Shown here: one piece after another, positions 23,484-34,756 of the stretch
How the letters are laid out: each line of letters starts with the position of its first letter
Position numbering within the stretch: position 1 is the stretch's first letter
Assembly (NCBI GenBank): GCA_021030915.1
Contig: JAGEMR010000077.1
Coordinates: 81,040 to 145,039, forward strand
Reading direction: 5' to 3'
Source of the DNA: Astrothelium macrocarpum
Taxonomy: Eukaryota > Ascomycota > Dothideomycetes > Trypetheliales > Trypetheliaceae
Length of the DNA stretch: 64,000 nt
The notes under the pieces: model-generated
What the model saw: the letters and a program-made list of their open reading frames with translations, nothing else
Databases searched by the model: none
Told to the model about the DNA's origin: nothing
Program-made: the position numbers and the translations under genes

Positions 23484-25396
23484 TTACATGTTGGACTGAC
23501 CAGGGCTTAGCCCTGGACTCAGTGACTGAGGATCAATGGTTCCGTATGGCACAAGGTTCTGCATGTCAATGTGGTGGTCGTGAACATGATTCTCTTCCAG
23601 CGGCCCACGGAAGGGCAGTGTCATGCTTTGAGCCATGTTTTGCTTTGCATACATGTCCGTAAGCGCCAGTCCAGCATCTTCGCTTCCGCCTTGCTCATGA
23701 TGTACCGAGAAGAAATCGCCATCGTGACCCGCGTGATCGAGTGATCCCAGTGGAGGAGATTGGTTGGCGATCACTGGATCTCCATGTGGGCTGACAGCAC
23801 TCAGTGGAGAAACCGAGGGTGCAGCGACGCTAGATGGATCAGGCATTGGCGAAAGATATGGCAGGCTATAAGGTGTCTGAGAGTGCGCAAAAGTAGACAA
23901 GTTCTCCGATGGTGCTGTGGATGTGAAAAATGCAGGCGTGCCATATTCGGAGGGGGAATTGGCGGTTGTTGCAGACATGGGTCCATATTGCTGTCGGTAG
24001 TCCAAGTTGAAACTCGCAGAAGTATCGATGCTTAGATTTGGACCAACTGGGCCAAAAGCGCTGTGATGTTGAGGGATTGGAGCAAAGATGTTCGGGTCTG
24101 GCATAGGTGCAGGAGTCTGCTGATGCTCAGGCTGGATGAGAAATGAGGGCATGGGATTATTGCGAAGCATTGAGAAATCGATGGCCACTGGTACCGATCG
24201 ACTGCGTTGTCGCTTGTGCCCACGCGGTGGCATACCCATTCCCATTGGATTATTATCACGGAATACATTGACTGATGGAGGACCCATTTGATTCGGCTGC
24301 GAGGCAGGACGGAAGTTTCCAACCGGTGACACTGGAGCAGACACAGGAAGCTGATTTGGATCCTGGAAATGTCGGTGCTGGAACGATTCAAGGGAGACTA
24401 GCTTTGCGAGTTGACCACTCAACACTTTTGGATGTCCACCAAGATGATGCGTCAGAACCTGAGAAGCCTGCTGTTCCTCGGTGAAATCGCCACATTGATA
24501 GAAGCCACCAGAACCAGAAGAATCCATGAAAAACATTGGTGGCCTAGTGAGCTCAACAATGAGGCCTCCAGGTCGTTGAGCTGCACCCTCAGCGTTCGAC
24601 AAAACATCACCAGATTCGAGAGTAATGTTTTTGATGAACGAAAAGGGGTATTCGATCTTGTAACCAGCAGAATCATTGTTGATGTAATAGGTGACGGTGG
24701 ATCGATCAGGAGAGTAAAATATTACCAAATCCATAGCAGCCTGGCCGATTCGGCGCCATGAGCCAATGCTAAGAGATCTGCATGTGAAGTGCTGGATCAC
24801 TGCGAGAACTTAGAACCAAAATTTACTGCATTAGTTGAAATGTCAACACTAACCAACTTTGCCACTGCTATTTTCAGGCAGAAGCATAGATCCGTTGTTA
24901 AAAGCGGCGTATGGTCCATTGTTGCGACCGAGGTAATTGGCTCCAAGACCTTTACCCATTTCCATTGCTTGCATCGCGAGATACCGACGCATCGAATCTG
25001 GAATGTTGTCACAGTCTTCACCAGTTTCAATGCTTCTTTTGGCCAGTGTCTTTATCTTCGCTCGTCTACAAAAAATCAGCTTACCGTTATTGAAATAGAT
25101 TGTATGTAGACGTACCGATTCTGGAACCAGATTTGCACGGAGCGTTCCGTCATGTTGATTTCCTGTGCTATCCGCTCTCGCACAACAGCAGTGGGGGTTG
25201 GGTTTTTGTTAAATTCCACTTCAAGGGTCATGAGCTGCTCCTGAGTAGCACGCTGCCGCTTCTGGTTCTTCTGTTGTTGGGTAAGTGTGCTTTTTCGTGG
25301 CGGGCGACGGGATACGGAGCCATTGGGGGTAGCACTGGTGGGTGTAGTGGCAGTGGGCGAGGGAGAAGACATATGTATCAGGTCTTCGTTCTGCAT
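23484..25396 (-). CDS. Homeodomain transcription factor
   Basis: Nuclear DNA-binding regulator. Three exons: 25396-25116, 25065-24854, 24799-23484 (602 residues). A complete 60-residue homeodomain lies near residues 44-105: KRQRATQEQLMTLEVEFNKN, then ERSVQIWFQNRRAKIK. Intron 1 splits helix 3 between WFQNR and RAKIK. A conserved-looking block follows across exon 2/3 (CRSLSIGSWRRIG, DLVIFYSPDRSTVTYYIN), then a long Pro/Ser/Gln-rich region. Fungal homeodomain proteins of this plan (Pah1/Htf1/Phx1-like) control conidiation, fruiting or stress survival; I cannot say which orthologue this is. An internal ATG at 25372 (MSSPSP) is an alternative start. Three GCCAAG sites lie about 0.8 kb upstream. 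Confidence 0.9.
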
Positions 25397-27195
25397 CTTG
25401 TGTGTAGTACAGATGAAGGCAATGAGTAGAGATGACGAGCCCGATTGTAGCCTGGGACTGGAGGATAGTAATTAAAGTAAAGCTATAGCTGGGGACCAAG
25501 AGAGGGGCAGGCTGAGGCGTGGTGGACAATGAGTTGAAAGCGAACAAAGCGGAAACTTGTAAGGAACGTCGTCAGTCGGCCTAGACCGTCCAGGCGGAGA
25601 ATTGCACAATCGGACGGCGATGACGAATTGACCGAAGATAAAAAATGGCAAACAGCGGGACCAGTTTGGCCGTCGAAGGAGTGACTAAAGAAATGGTGGT
25701 GGAAGGAAAGTGTAGAGACTGTGCCAAGGAGCACGAGTCTCTGGAAAAGATGGGATTAGTGCTAAGGAGCGTGGGCGGAGTCGCAGTCACCAAGAGGACG
25801 CGAAATCTCCGAAGTGCAGTGGGTGGTGTAGAAAAGAATGGGAAGGGGAGGCCAGAGCGACAGGCAAATGGGAGAGGAGCGAGGAGGAAGGGGTGGAGTG
25901 GCCGGACGGGCTGAAGTCGACGGGCGTCAAAAGGGGAGAGGCAGCTGCAGGTGCCCCTGGCTAGTGCGCGCTGCACACTGGGTTTGGAGAGCTCGACACG
26001 TCCAAGTCCGTTTCGCTGCCGTTTCCCATGCTCTCCAGCACCCTCACCACTGTAAGCGACTTGCGGGAAACCAACGCGCCATGACTGACGCCTTGACTGA
26101 CGCCCGGACGACCGCCTGCGCTGCTGCTCGAGTGTGTGCTGCTCCGCATCGGTACCTGACCGCCCCTATCTTCCGTGCCCCCATCTGCCGTCGCTCTACA
26201 CGCTGCCAAGTAGCCAAGTAGCCAAGTACCTCCGTCGTCCCCTGTAGACGCCTCCAAACATCCCGCGCTTGGACGCCCTTGTGTGATCTCCATTTAGCGT
26301 TACCGTCTGTCTTGAGATCCTTCGCGTGTTCTTCTATGCACCAAGTCCGGCCTAGGGGCCCTTACCCCAGTACGGCGCGAGTGCAAAACTCCTGAGCGGA
26401 AAGCTTGCAGCCTGGTGCCTGGCATTAGGCTTGGCCTGATTGCCGGACCAGTTCTCTCCAGCTTAGCTCGATCGCGTCTGTCCGGCCACTTTTTGACCGT
26501 TCCTCGCTTATCAATGCCGCAATCCCGTTTTTAGCTGTCCTCCAGCCCTCCAGGTCTAGATTCAGCAGTATGGGGAGTGTGCTTTGCATGCCGTCAATTA
26601 TCGAAATGCATTGACTTTTTGCGTCTTTCCGTGGCGCTGATGTTGTGTTGATACTGAGCAGATTTGCCCGGTCAGATCCGCGAAACAGCCGGCCTCCTCC
26701 AACATCTGCAGTATCACACGGAGCCGGGACACGTGCTGGGCCAACACATTTTGCAAGCCCTCCAGCATTTCATCCCGGCATAAAGTCACGTTATGCAGGA
26801 TCTAGCCTCATTTTGAAAAAGGTTTGTTCCTGCGACGATGCCAGTGGTCCTGGGTCTTCATAGTGTACCATCCCATGTCCGTTATTTTGGTTCACAGCTA
26901 GGGCGTGTTAGAGATCTTATCGATGCAGTAGCTTCCCATGACGGCTTCCATCGCCCTAACTTACGCCACCGTATTCTCAAAAACTTACCATAACTTCCCT
27001 CAGGGGCTCCATGTCCTTCATCCATGTTCAACGTGCTTATGCCAGCCCGCCTGACACGCGTCCAGAAGAATTCCGTCAAAACGATTTGCTGCTTACCACC
27101 GATTAACGGTGCTAGATTGTTTGATGCAAAGTATTTTAGGTAAACGGATATCTATTTCTTACCGCCCATCGACTAGAAGCCTTAACATCACCTCA
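25397..27195. other. Long upstream region of the homeodomain gene / MDM10 3' flank
   Basis: About 1.8 kb without a supported gene. On the homeodomain gene's strand, 25837-25937 is strongly pyrimidine-rich, as in many fungal core promoters. Three tandem GCCAAG boxes lie at 26205-26226. The length suggests a long leader or complex promoter. Confidence 0.55.
26205..26226 (+). promoter_or_regulatory. Three tandem GCCAAG boxes (PacC-like sites)
   Basis: GCCAAG occurs at 26205, 26213 and 26221 with an exact 8-bp period (GCCAAGTA units). GCCARG is the consensus bound by the pH-responsive regulator PacC in Aspergillus. The cluster lies about 810 bp upstream of the homeodomain gene start. Function is inferred from the motif only. 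Confidence 0.4.
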
Positions 27196-28579
27196 TTATG
27201 AAGAATACTGGACCTCTAGCCCTATAGCACGGAAGATTTGATCCCTCTTTCTCAGATCAAACCCGGCGCCAATGCTGAATAGCAGTTCTTTAATTCTCCC
27301 TTCCCACAGCACACCGACATTCCAATTCTGGTCCACCCTAGCTTTCAGGACGCCTGTGACGTCGTCTCTTGCCGGTCTTTGCTGAGAAGAATCTGACTTG
27401 TCTGATGAGTCTAGCTTCCGGGCATCCCCAGTACCTTCCTGCTCCTTTGGAAATTTAACTGGGCCTGCTCGTTTCAAACGCCAAATTTCACAACCCATCT
27501 GCAATTCGCTCTCGTATGAATACACATTGAAGTCGAAACGAGAGCATAAAGCGACGTTCTCGCCAGCCTTCACTGTGTATGTAGATGAGAGATTGCCCAT
27601 TAATGGATTCAATGTAAGTGTCATGGTATACGGAAAGCCGGTATGAGCCGGCAAAGTCGAAAATCGGAATCCAGTACTGAGTCCTCCAGAAGCATTGAGC
27701 GCCCCGTAGTAAAGCTCGGCCCCTGCAGAGAATTGGCCATGGGGAGGTCGCGCATCAAGTGGAGTGCTACCATCTCCCAAGCTATGGGCAGAAGAGGTGC
27801 CGACCGCTTCGGACGTATACACTGCCGGTTTGGAAGAAGGGTCTGTTGATGGAAAGGCACCAAAATTATAAAGACCGCGCACACCAAAGAGAGCGCTATC
27901 TGTACTATACAGATATTCCGTGCTATATCTTCCAACGTCCGTTTGTAGTAAGGCCAGGATGTTGCCGCCGTGTGGAAGACTGGAGTCGCTGACGTATGAA
28001 ACTTTCAATTGTCTTGTTGGCGAGATGCGACGTAAATAGAGCGCCTCCAAGGTGGAGCGCGGAAGGTAGAGCCGACCATAGAGTAGGGCGTCTGAAAAGT
28101 CTGATATGAGCACCTCATTTCTCCACCATTAGCAACGGAGCATACCCTTCCGATCAACGCGCTTTCCTCCATGCCATCTTTCCCACCACCATGGTTCGTC
28201 TGGCTTTCGTAAATCTTGTAGATGCCGATAACCTTGTACGACACGTTGTAAGTCTATGGAGCTACTTCGTGACTCTGTACGTAAGGGCAAGGATGAGTAG
28301 AGGAATGATAGAGAGCCGTCTACCACACCAGTATTGCTCAAGCTATACGATGTTGCAAAGTTCGGAGACGAGAGGGAAGAGGCATTGAGGTGTAGGCCTT
28401 TTGGAGTATCAAAGTCGAGGAGCGCTAAAAGTTGTCAGCCATACCCGTCGCTTAGAAAAGAAAAGAAAATACAAGTTGATACCTTTGGCTGTCGCAGTCA
28501 GAGTGCCATAGAAGTTGTCGTTATTCCAGTGTAACTTTTCGTAGAATGCATTCTGAACAAAGTCCATAAAATCCCTCAT
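27196..28579 (-). CDS. MDM10: Mitochondrial distribution and morphology protein Mdm10
   Basis: Outer-membrane beta-barrel of the ER-mitochondria encounter structure (ERMES), also a SAM-complex subunit. It is needed for mitochondrial shape, mtDNA inheritance and Tom40 assembly. Three exons: 28579-28483, 28424-28146, 28100-27196 (426 residues). Starts MRDFMDFVQNAFYEKLHWNN, a clear family signature. Then come LLDFDTPKGL, SSPNFATSYSL and, across the last junction, KRVDRKDFSDALLYGRLYLP. The C-terminus is beta-strand-like and ends GLEVQYSS. The intron 2 acceptor was set at CAG 28103-28101; a nearer AG would give a 32-nt intron and the wrong phase. Divergent from MRT4 with 255 bp between starts. Confidence 0.94.
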
Positions 28580-28834
28580 CTTCCCGCAATGATGCCATGA
28601 TCATCAATGACAAGTCACGATGCGCACATGTCGTTGCAAGTTAGAGCAAATGGTTGTTGATGTTTGATCGCAAAAGACCAACGGAGATTATACAGATAGA
28701 ATTTGTGCAATCGGGGATGGCTCCGAAATTAAGGTTGGGTCCAAGCTTCAGAGCCCCGGATACAAAATATTTTTGAATTCGTCTCTACGGCAGAATGTGC
28801 GCCAATCTTCCAATGACCTTCTCATCTTCCCAAA

Positions 28835-29685
28835 ATGCCCAAATCAAAGCGCGCCAAGGTCGTGCACTTGAGCAAGACCCAGAAGAAGGGTAAAGAGCTC
28901 TCCGGAAAATTATTCGCCGCCGTACAAGAAGCAGCCGAGAAACACCAATACTGCTATGTCTTCTCCGTCGATAACATGAGAAACAACCATCTCAAAGACG
29001 TCCGCACCGAATTTACAGATAGCCGGTATAAATCATTCCAAAACTCGCCCCCTACTTTCTGCCAGAGCAAAGCTAATCGTACACCTCCAACCAGCCTCTT
29101 CTTCGGCAAAACCAAAGTCATGGCCGTCGCCCTTGGCAGCACGCCCTCCAGCGCCAACGAGCCCAGCCCAGGCATCTCTTCCCTATGCCCGCACCTCGCC
29201 GGCTCCGTCGGTCTCCTCTTTACTCCTCGCGCCCCGTCCTCCATCCTCCCCTACTTCAGCGACTACGCACCGCTGTCTTTCGCGCGCGCAGGCGTACCCT
29301 CTGCGCGCTCGTTCACCATTCCCGCCGGCATCGTGTATTCGCGAGGGGGAGATGTGGCGGAGGAAGATGACGTGCCGATGAGCCATGGAGTGGAGCCGAC
29401 GCTGCGGAAGTGGGGGGTGCCGACGAGATTGGTGAGGGGCAAGATTGAGCTCGACGCGGAGTATAGGGTGTGTGGGGAGGGCGAGGTGCTGGATAGTCGA
29501 CAGACGGCGATTTTGAAGCAGTTTGGCGTGCAGACGAGTGAGTTTCGAGTGAGGGTGAAAGCGTCAGTATTAGGGTGGAGAGATTGGATGGGAGGGTGAA
29601 TTGCTGACAATGTCGCAGGTATTGGAGCGCTGCAACAGGAGAAGTCACTGTTGTTGAAGATGAGGAGGAACAGATGCAAGAGTGA
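28835..29685 (+). CDS. MRT4: Ribosome assembly factor Mrt4
   Basis: Nucleolar relative of ribosomal stalk protein P0 that holds its place on pre-60S particles. Three exons: 28835-29025, 29095-29562, 29619-29685 (241 residues; yeast has 236). Starts MPKSKRAKVVHLSKTQKKGK. Then come YVFSVDNMRNNHLKDVR, DSRLFFGKTKVM across intron 1, LAGSVGLLFT and a C-terminal SHGVEPTLRKWGVPTRL block. The acidic tail is VEDEEEQMQE. Base use is odd: the coding strand is C-rich to about 29330 and then becomes G-rich. Confidence 0.95.
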
Positions 29686-30443
29686 GCGGGAACGGTTCGA
29701 GGAACTGGGCAATCGATGATGAAGTACCCTCAAGGGAATGCATTACGGCTGGAATTGATGCGATTACAATGAATTCTTGTTACTGCGACCGTGACGGATC
29801 AGCACAAAGACACCTTTCTGAGAAGATAAATACATGGAATTCAAGTCATGGAACAGATGCTACCTAACGAGGGTTCGCAGAGAGTCGGCAGGATTGCGTT
29901 CGATATTTCAACGCAATTCGGCCCAACCGATGTTGTTACCCAATGCAGTCGCATCAAAGTGCTCTTCAAAATTTCATTTGGCGATTTATTATCGAAAACA
30001 TTGGAGCAATACGTTGGTGAGCTAGCCAAGATGTGGGGATGAAGAGCTGCGAAGACCATCGCACGGCAGTGTTAGCTCTCAGATCCTTTACATTGCCCAC
30101 AAGAGACATTTTCAGAGCGAGAGATATCATATGTCAAGGTTTTGGACGCTACATACTATATAAAACAGAGCTCATCACTTTATCCGAGTGGCTCTGAGAC
30201 TGGACGGAAGCTTATCGCGCTAGCGCGTCATCTGTACGTACCAGATGAAAACGAGATGTCAAATGACAAACGCACAGAATCCGTTTCAATGAGCCATTGA
30301 GCAATTCAAGTCTCCACTGCCTCAACCAATTGATCAAAGCCGCAATCGCTATCATATCCTCTCTTTCCACCCGGTCTGCTGCTCATCCCTATCAGCCATA
30401 TCTTCTCATCGCACCTCATCCCGCATCCACCCACAACCGCACA
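29686..30443. other. Intergenic gap MRT4 / F-box-like gene
   Basis: About 760 bp, probably the MRT4 3' end and the next promoter; CT-rich just before 30444. No supported gene. Confidence 0.5.
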
Positions 30444-31130
30444 ATGTCCGCCATCCTCCTCTCCACAACCCACGACCTCACCCTCTCACCCACCCCCCCT
30501 CCCCCCACCAAACCCTTCCCCCACCTGCGCCTCCCCCTCGAAATCCGCCTCCTCATCTACCACCACGCGCTCACCCACCCATCAACCCCACACCTCCGGC
30601 GTCTCTCCACGCTCTCCCACTGCTCCGACTACGTCCTCCCATCCCTCCCACTCACCCCGTCACTGCTGCGTGTCTCGCGCCTCGTCGCCGCCGAAGCCAC
30701 GCCCGTGCTGTACCGCGCGAACGTCTTCGCCGCGCACCCACAACTACTCACATCGCTCCCCTACCTGGTGCGCAGCTCGCAGCCCGTGCGCAGCGCCGCG
30801 GTCGCGGCGCGCATCACGCGCTGGTGGGTGCATGTGCGGCTGGACACGGATGCGCCGTGGAGCGGGGCGCGCGTGGCCGAGGCGTTTGCGGGGGCCGAGG
30901 AGCTGCAGGTCGAGGTGTTTCAGGCGCAGTTTGCGAGCTGTGGGTATGGCGTGTTGCGGCGGTTTGAAGGGGTGAGGGGGGTGAGGAAGGCGAGGGTGTA
31001 TGGGAGTGTGGAGGAGGGGTTTGCGCGGTGGTTGGAAGGGGTGATGATGAGTGAGGTGGGGAGTGTGGTGGAGGGGTTTGGGGAGGAGAGGAGGGGGGAG
31101 TATGATTTGTGGACGCATGGGGGGAGGTAG
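30444..31130 (+). CDS. Short F-box/2EXR-like hypothetical protein
   Basis: Function unknown. Single exon, 228 residues from the first in-frame ATG. The segment FPHLRLPLEIRLLIYHHAL followed by LLRVSRLVAAEATPVLYRAN is the pattern of abundant fungal proteins annotated as F-box-like, 2EXR or DUF7730. In these, an LPxEIR..IY box precedes a region on recruited ancestral 'EA..LLY...F' residues. No signal peptide or membrane segment. The first third is extremely C-rich on the coding strand and the last third extremely G-rich, with runs such as GGGGTGAGGGGGG. It could be a lineage-specific gene. Confidence 0.65.
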   Translation: MSAILLSTTHDLTLSPTPPPPTKPFPHLRLPLEIRLLIYHHALTHPSTPHLRRLSTLSHCSDYVLPSLPLTPSLLRVSRLVAAEATPVLYRANVFAAHPQLLTSLPYLVRSSQPVRSAAVAARITRWWVHVRLDTDAPWSGARVAEAFAGAEELQVEVFQAQFASCGYGVLRRFEGVRGVRKARVYGSVEEGFARWLEGVMMSEVGSVVEGFGEERRGEYDLWTHGGR

Positions 31131-31352
31131 GGGGGTGTTTGTATGTGGAGAGGAGGGGGAGGAGCAGGAAGAGAGGTCGACTGGAGTGGTGGATGATCAA
31201 TTGTGGATTTGTCTGTATAAGATGTAGCCGAATTGGTGATTTGGCATCTCTATGTCTGCAAAATCTAAAGCCGCTGACGAGATGAAGAGCTGTGTCAACA
31301 GACTGGAACTGACGCGCTGACCCGCATTATCGATTATCAATTATCAGCCTGC

Positions 31353-34300
31353 TTATGCGAGATAGCTATAACTGTTATTCTCTTCGCGCTCCATGTAATC
31401 CTTCTCGATGAGTCTAAAAATAGTTGGTCAGTCCAAAACTGGTGTATCAACATCGTACTGATACTGACCTATCAATATTCTTTTTGATATCGGCCACGTT
31501 CAATTGGCCTCTGCTCTTGGTCGCCTTGATAACCTCCGCCACTAATTCGGCATGAGTGATGAGTTTCCGACTCTTCATGATTCGGACGATTGCCGCTTGG
31601 GTTTCAAACGCTCTATCCGCTGCCACTCTTTCATGGGTCTCCTTATTTTCTTCCTTGGTTTCCTTGAGCTGTACTTGATTGATTTTTACTCGGTACTTGT
31701 CGTGATGGAAACTCGTATTGACTGTAAAAGTGTCGTCATCATTGATTTCTTTGCCTTTCGGATGCTTGCTGAGAGGTCGTAGCTTAGCACAGGCCAGAGA
31801 CTGAAGTGTGCGTTTGACTTCTTGTTCGGCTGGGAGTCTTTAGCTTTTGTTATGCCTGATTTCCTTTGCAATTACTTACGCAGTCCCGTTGCAGCTTTGA
31901 TGTGTTCATAGCTCAAGTGATCATCCAAGCCCAAACCATTGAACAAGAGTAAGACTACAGCTTGGAATGAGCTGACTACAAGTTCCTTATTGCCTTTGGC
32001 GAAACTTGCTTTGATTTGGCAATGTGCAAGAGCGTGCTTCCAGTCAAGTTTCCGGCCGCCGTGCTTTGACTTGTAGTGTCTGGTGAATCTTTCAAGAGCA
32101 GCGTTGACATCGGTAGGTATGATGACAGGGATATCAGGGTACGTAGGCCATGCTGCGGCAGAAAGTATATTCACATTCAAGTCCAGGTACGATCGCACGT
32201 CTTTCTCTTCCAACATCGATTTGTATGAATTCATTTCCTCTCGGGCAAGCTCAATGTCTTTGAACATCTGTTCAAGATTTTGTGTGAATCCAGCACCGCA
32301 TTCTGTCTTCAACCTTTGAAGCATACTTCTCTCTGCGTCGGCGCTTGCACTGCGGGCCATAAGAAGACGACGCGCAAGGTCCTTCTTATAGAAGGCTTCG
32401 AAGACCGCTTTCCCATGTACAAATCGGAAGAGATCCAGAACCTGATCCAATTGTTCGTTAACCTCACTATCCTCGTCAATAGCACCATCTTTATCATCCT
32501 CGTCGCCGACATTCGTCTTTGTGCTCGCCTTAGACAGAGTGGATGGTATAGCCTTGGCTCCACGTTGTAGAAGCTCGTTTACGTATTTGGCAATCATTTC
32601 ACCGGGTTTTGAGTTGTCCGTGTTCCATGTAGCATTGGTTTTCTTTTGTCTATTCATAAATGTCTCGAATGCTTCTCTGAGTCCATGGCCCAGCTCTTCA
32701 TCCTTTCTGAACGCATGTCTCCAGGTGTTGTCTAGTTGTTTTTTCAGTGATAGTAAGCTTGGTACCATCTGATCTTGTTGGGCTTCGTCAAAGACAATAG
32801 ACTCTCCGGTTGATTTGATCCAACTTTCAAAAGCAGATCTGAGCTTTGAACCGAAACGACGTCTTTGTAGAAGCGAATAAAGTTGGTCGAGGCTTTTCAT
32901 GTCGCTATCCTTGCGCAGCTGTGTAAGTAAATCTGCAACATCCTGGCGAGCCACTGTGCACAGCGTCAGTCAGTCATATGACGGAATCGCCTTGCAACCA
33001 GTTCGAACACTTACCGAGTCTCGGAAGCCTTTCTGCTACCAGAAGATCTTCTAGAAGTACAAGTAGAGCTTTTCGCGTTGTAGTATCAAGCCCGAACAGC
33101 TCGCAACGCTTGGTCTCGCGATCAATAAAATGTATACACGCTTGCACGTATTCTGCAAGAGTCATATTATCACAAGCTTGGTTTGACCACTGAAAAATGT
33201 AGTTTTGCGACAATTTGAGCATTTGAGGCTCGAAACTGTTGGAGTAAACGGATAGCTCATGAAACATGCTGATTGCCTGTCGAAAGGTGGTATTGTCCAG
33301 AATCTCCTCACTCCTATCTGCAGTGACGAGGTCGCATGCACCATCAATAATCCTAGGTTTGAGTATGCAATCATTAAAGATTTCAGTCCGGAATAATCCA
33401 ATAGCCATTTCCCGAAGAGAAGGTTCTGGTGATTGAAGAAGATACGATCGGTCCATATAGTAGAAAATCGACTGTACAGTGACCTGAATTCCATACAACG
33501 TCAGCCTGTAAGACTTTTGACATTGTCAATTGTCATTTTTACGCACCATCTGAGTCTTCCACCTTGCCCACGCAGCAAGCACACCTCGTAGTATATCCAC
33601 ATTCTTCTCACTAGTTTTTTCAACAATTGGGGATTTGAGTATCTGTGCAACATTCTCTTTGCACTTCGCCTTCAGCCGTGTATGGATAATAGATGCATGT
33701 CCCTGACGGCAAACATTCTCAACCCCTCGATAGAGCTCTTCCAGAGGAAACGTCACCTTCCCTTCTTGGAAGACCACACCCAATGCTCCATCTAATTTCT
33801 TCCAAACTTGTTCCAGGTAGTCGGTTGGATTTGTCTTGGCAGATGATTTTAAGTTCTTAACGATAAGCTTCCTGGCGCCGGTGTGAGAACCGACAGGCCC
33901 TTTCGAAGCATAAAAGCCATTCGATCTACGAGCTTTTGGACTTGAATCCGGGGAATCAGTCAAGTCTATGCACGTGGTATTCTGCGGAGGCTTCTTTTGC
34001 GGAAAATGATACATCTCTGCAGCAGCCATGGTGGCAGGAGGAGCCTGAGCTTTTGGAGGGGTACAAGGACTTGAATCCGGCTTGTATCTCTTACTTTCTG
34101 GACCAAGGCCTGTTTGACTTTTGAGACCAGATGCCTTTTGTTGTGAAGTGAAGATGTCTGGGATAGATTGCTGTCGAGCTATAGCAGGACCGCTGTGAGC
34201 TGCAGACTGCCCGAGCTTGCGTTTCTTACTGGCGGAGGTGGATCGGTGGACTTCGGACGACGACTCTATTGGCTTCTTGGAATGTGGCATTGAATCATAC

Positions 34301-34419
34301 GGAGAATTACCACCAAAGAAGGTCGGCGGGACGTAGCTGGAACCGAATGGCGACCCGTACGGCGATTGTGCAGCATAGGGTGAGCTGGTGTAAGGTTGAG
34401 CAGCGGAGATGAAGGCCAT
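31353..34419 (-). CDS. CUL4: Cullin-4, scaffold of CRL4 ubiquitin ligases
   Basis: Scaffold linking DDB1 adaptors to the RING protein Rbx1; in fungi CRL4 acts in heterochromatin, DNA methylation and genome stability. Five exons: 34419-33547, 33483-33015, 32953-31880, 31829-31469, 31413-31353 (945 residues). The first 180 residues are disordered and contain TTCIDLTDSPDSS, a SUMO-interaction-like motif. Cullin repeats begin near KLIVKNLKSS and VTFPLEELYRGVENVCRQGH. The cullin homology region has YKKDLARRLL, EQMFKDIELA and LLLFNGLGLDDHLSYEHI. The neddylation motif IVRIMKSRKLITHAELVAEV and canonical end SYSYLA are present. The long N-terminal extension and EELYRGVENVC point to CUL4 rather than CUL1 or CUL3. 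Confidence 0.93.
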
Positions 34420-34756
34420 GACGCCGTTACTCTAGATTGTCGATAAGCCTGGCTCCGACTTCCGAGCGACCATGACGATATACATATACTCATTACCTCT
34501 GTTACAGCTGAGCCAGCAGATCAATTATGCCGTTATGTCTTCTCGCGTTGGCGTTTCAGTAAGAGACTGATGTTCCAATCTCCGAGTCTATACAAAATAT
34601 TATTGAATTGCATTTTGCGTCAAAGTGGGAATCAGCTATCCGAAAAGAGCTTTGCTCGCTTCAGCCGTAGCAAATTGGTATCTCTATACAGCCGAAACCA
34701 ACAACGCCAACGCCACTAAAAGCAACCACTCATACACCAAGGATTCCTTTGCCTGC
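34420..34756. other. Intergenic gap CUL4 / MGM1
   Basis: About 340 bp between two co-directional minus-strand genes; CUL4 promoter plus MGM1 3' end. No supported gene. Confidence 0.5.

Noticed and set aside
28102..28145. A 32-nt intron in MDM10 ending at the nearer AG
   Set aside because: Too short for fungal splicing and the phase is wrong; the CAG at 28103-28101 gives a 45-nt intron and the expected family sequence.
30297..30443. 49-residue extension of the F-box-like protein
   Set aside because: It begins with TTG, not ATG; the first in-frame ATG is 30444.
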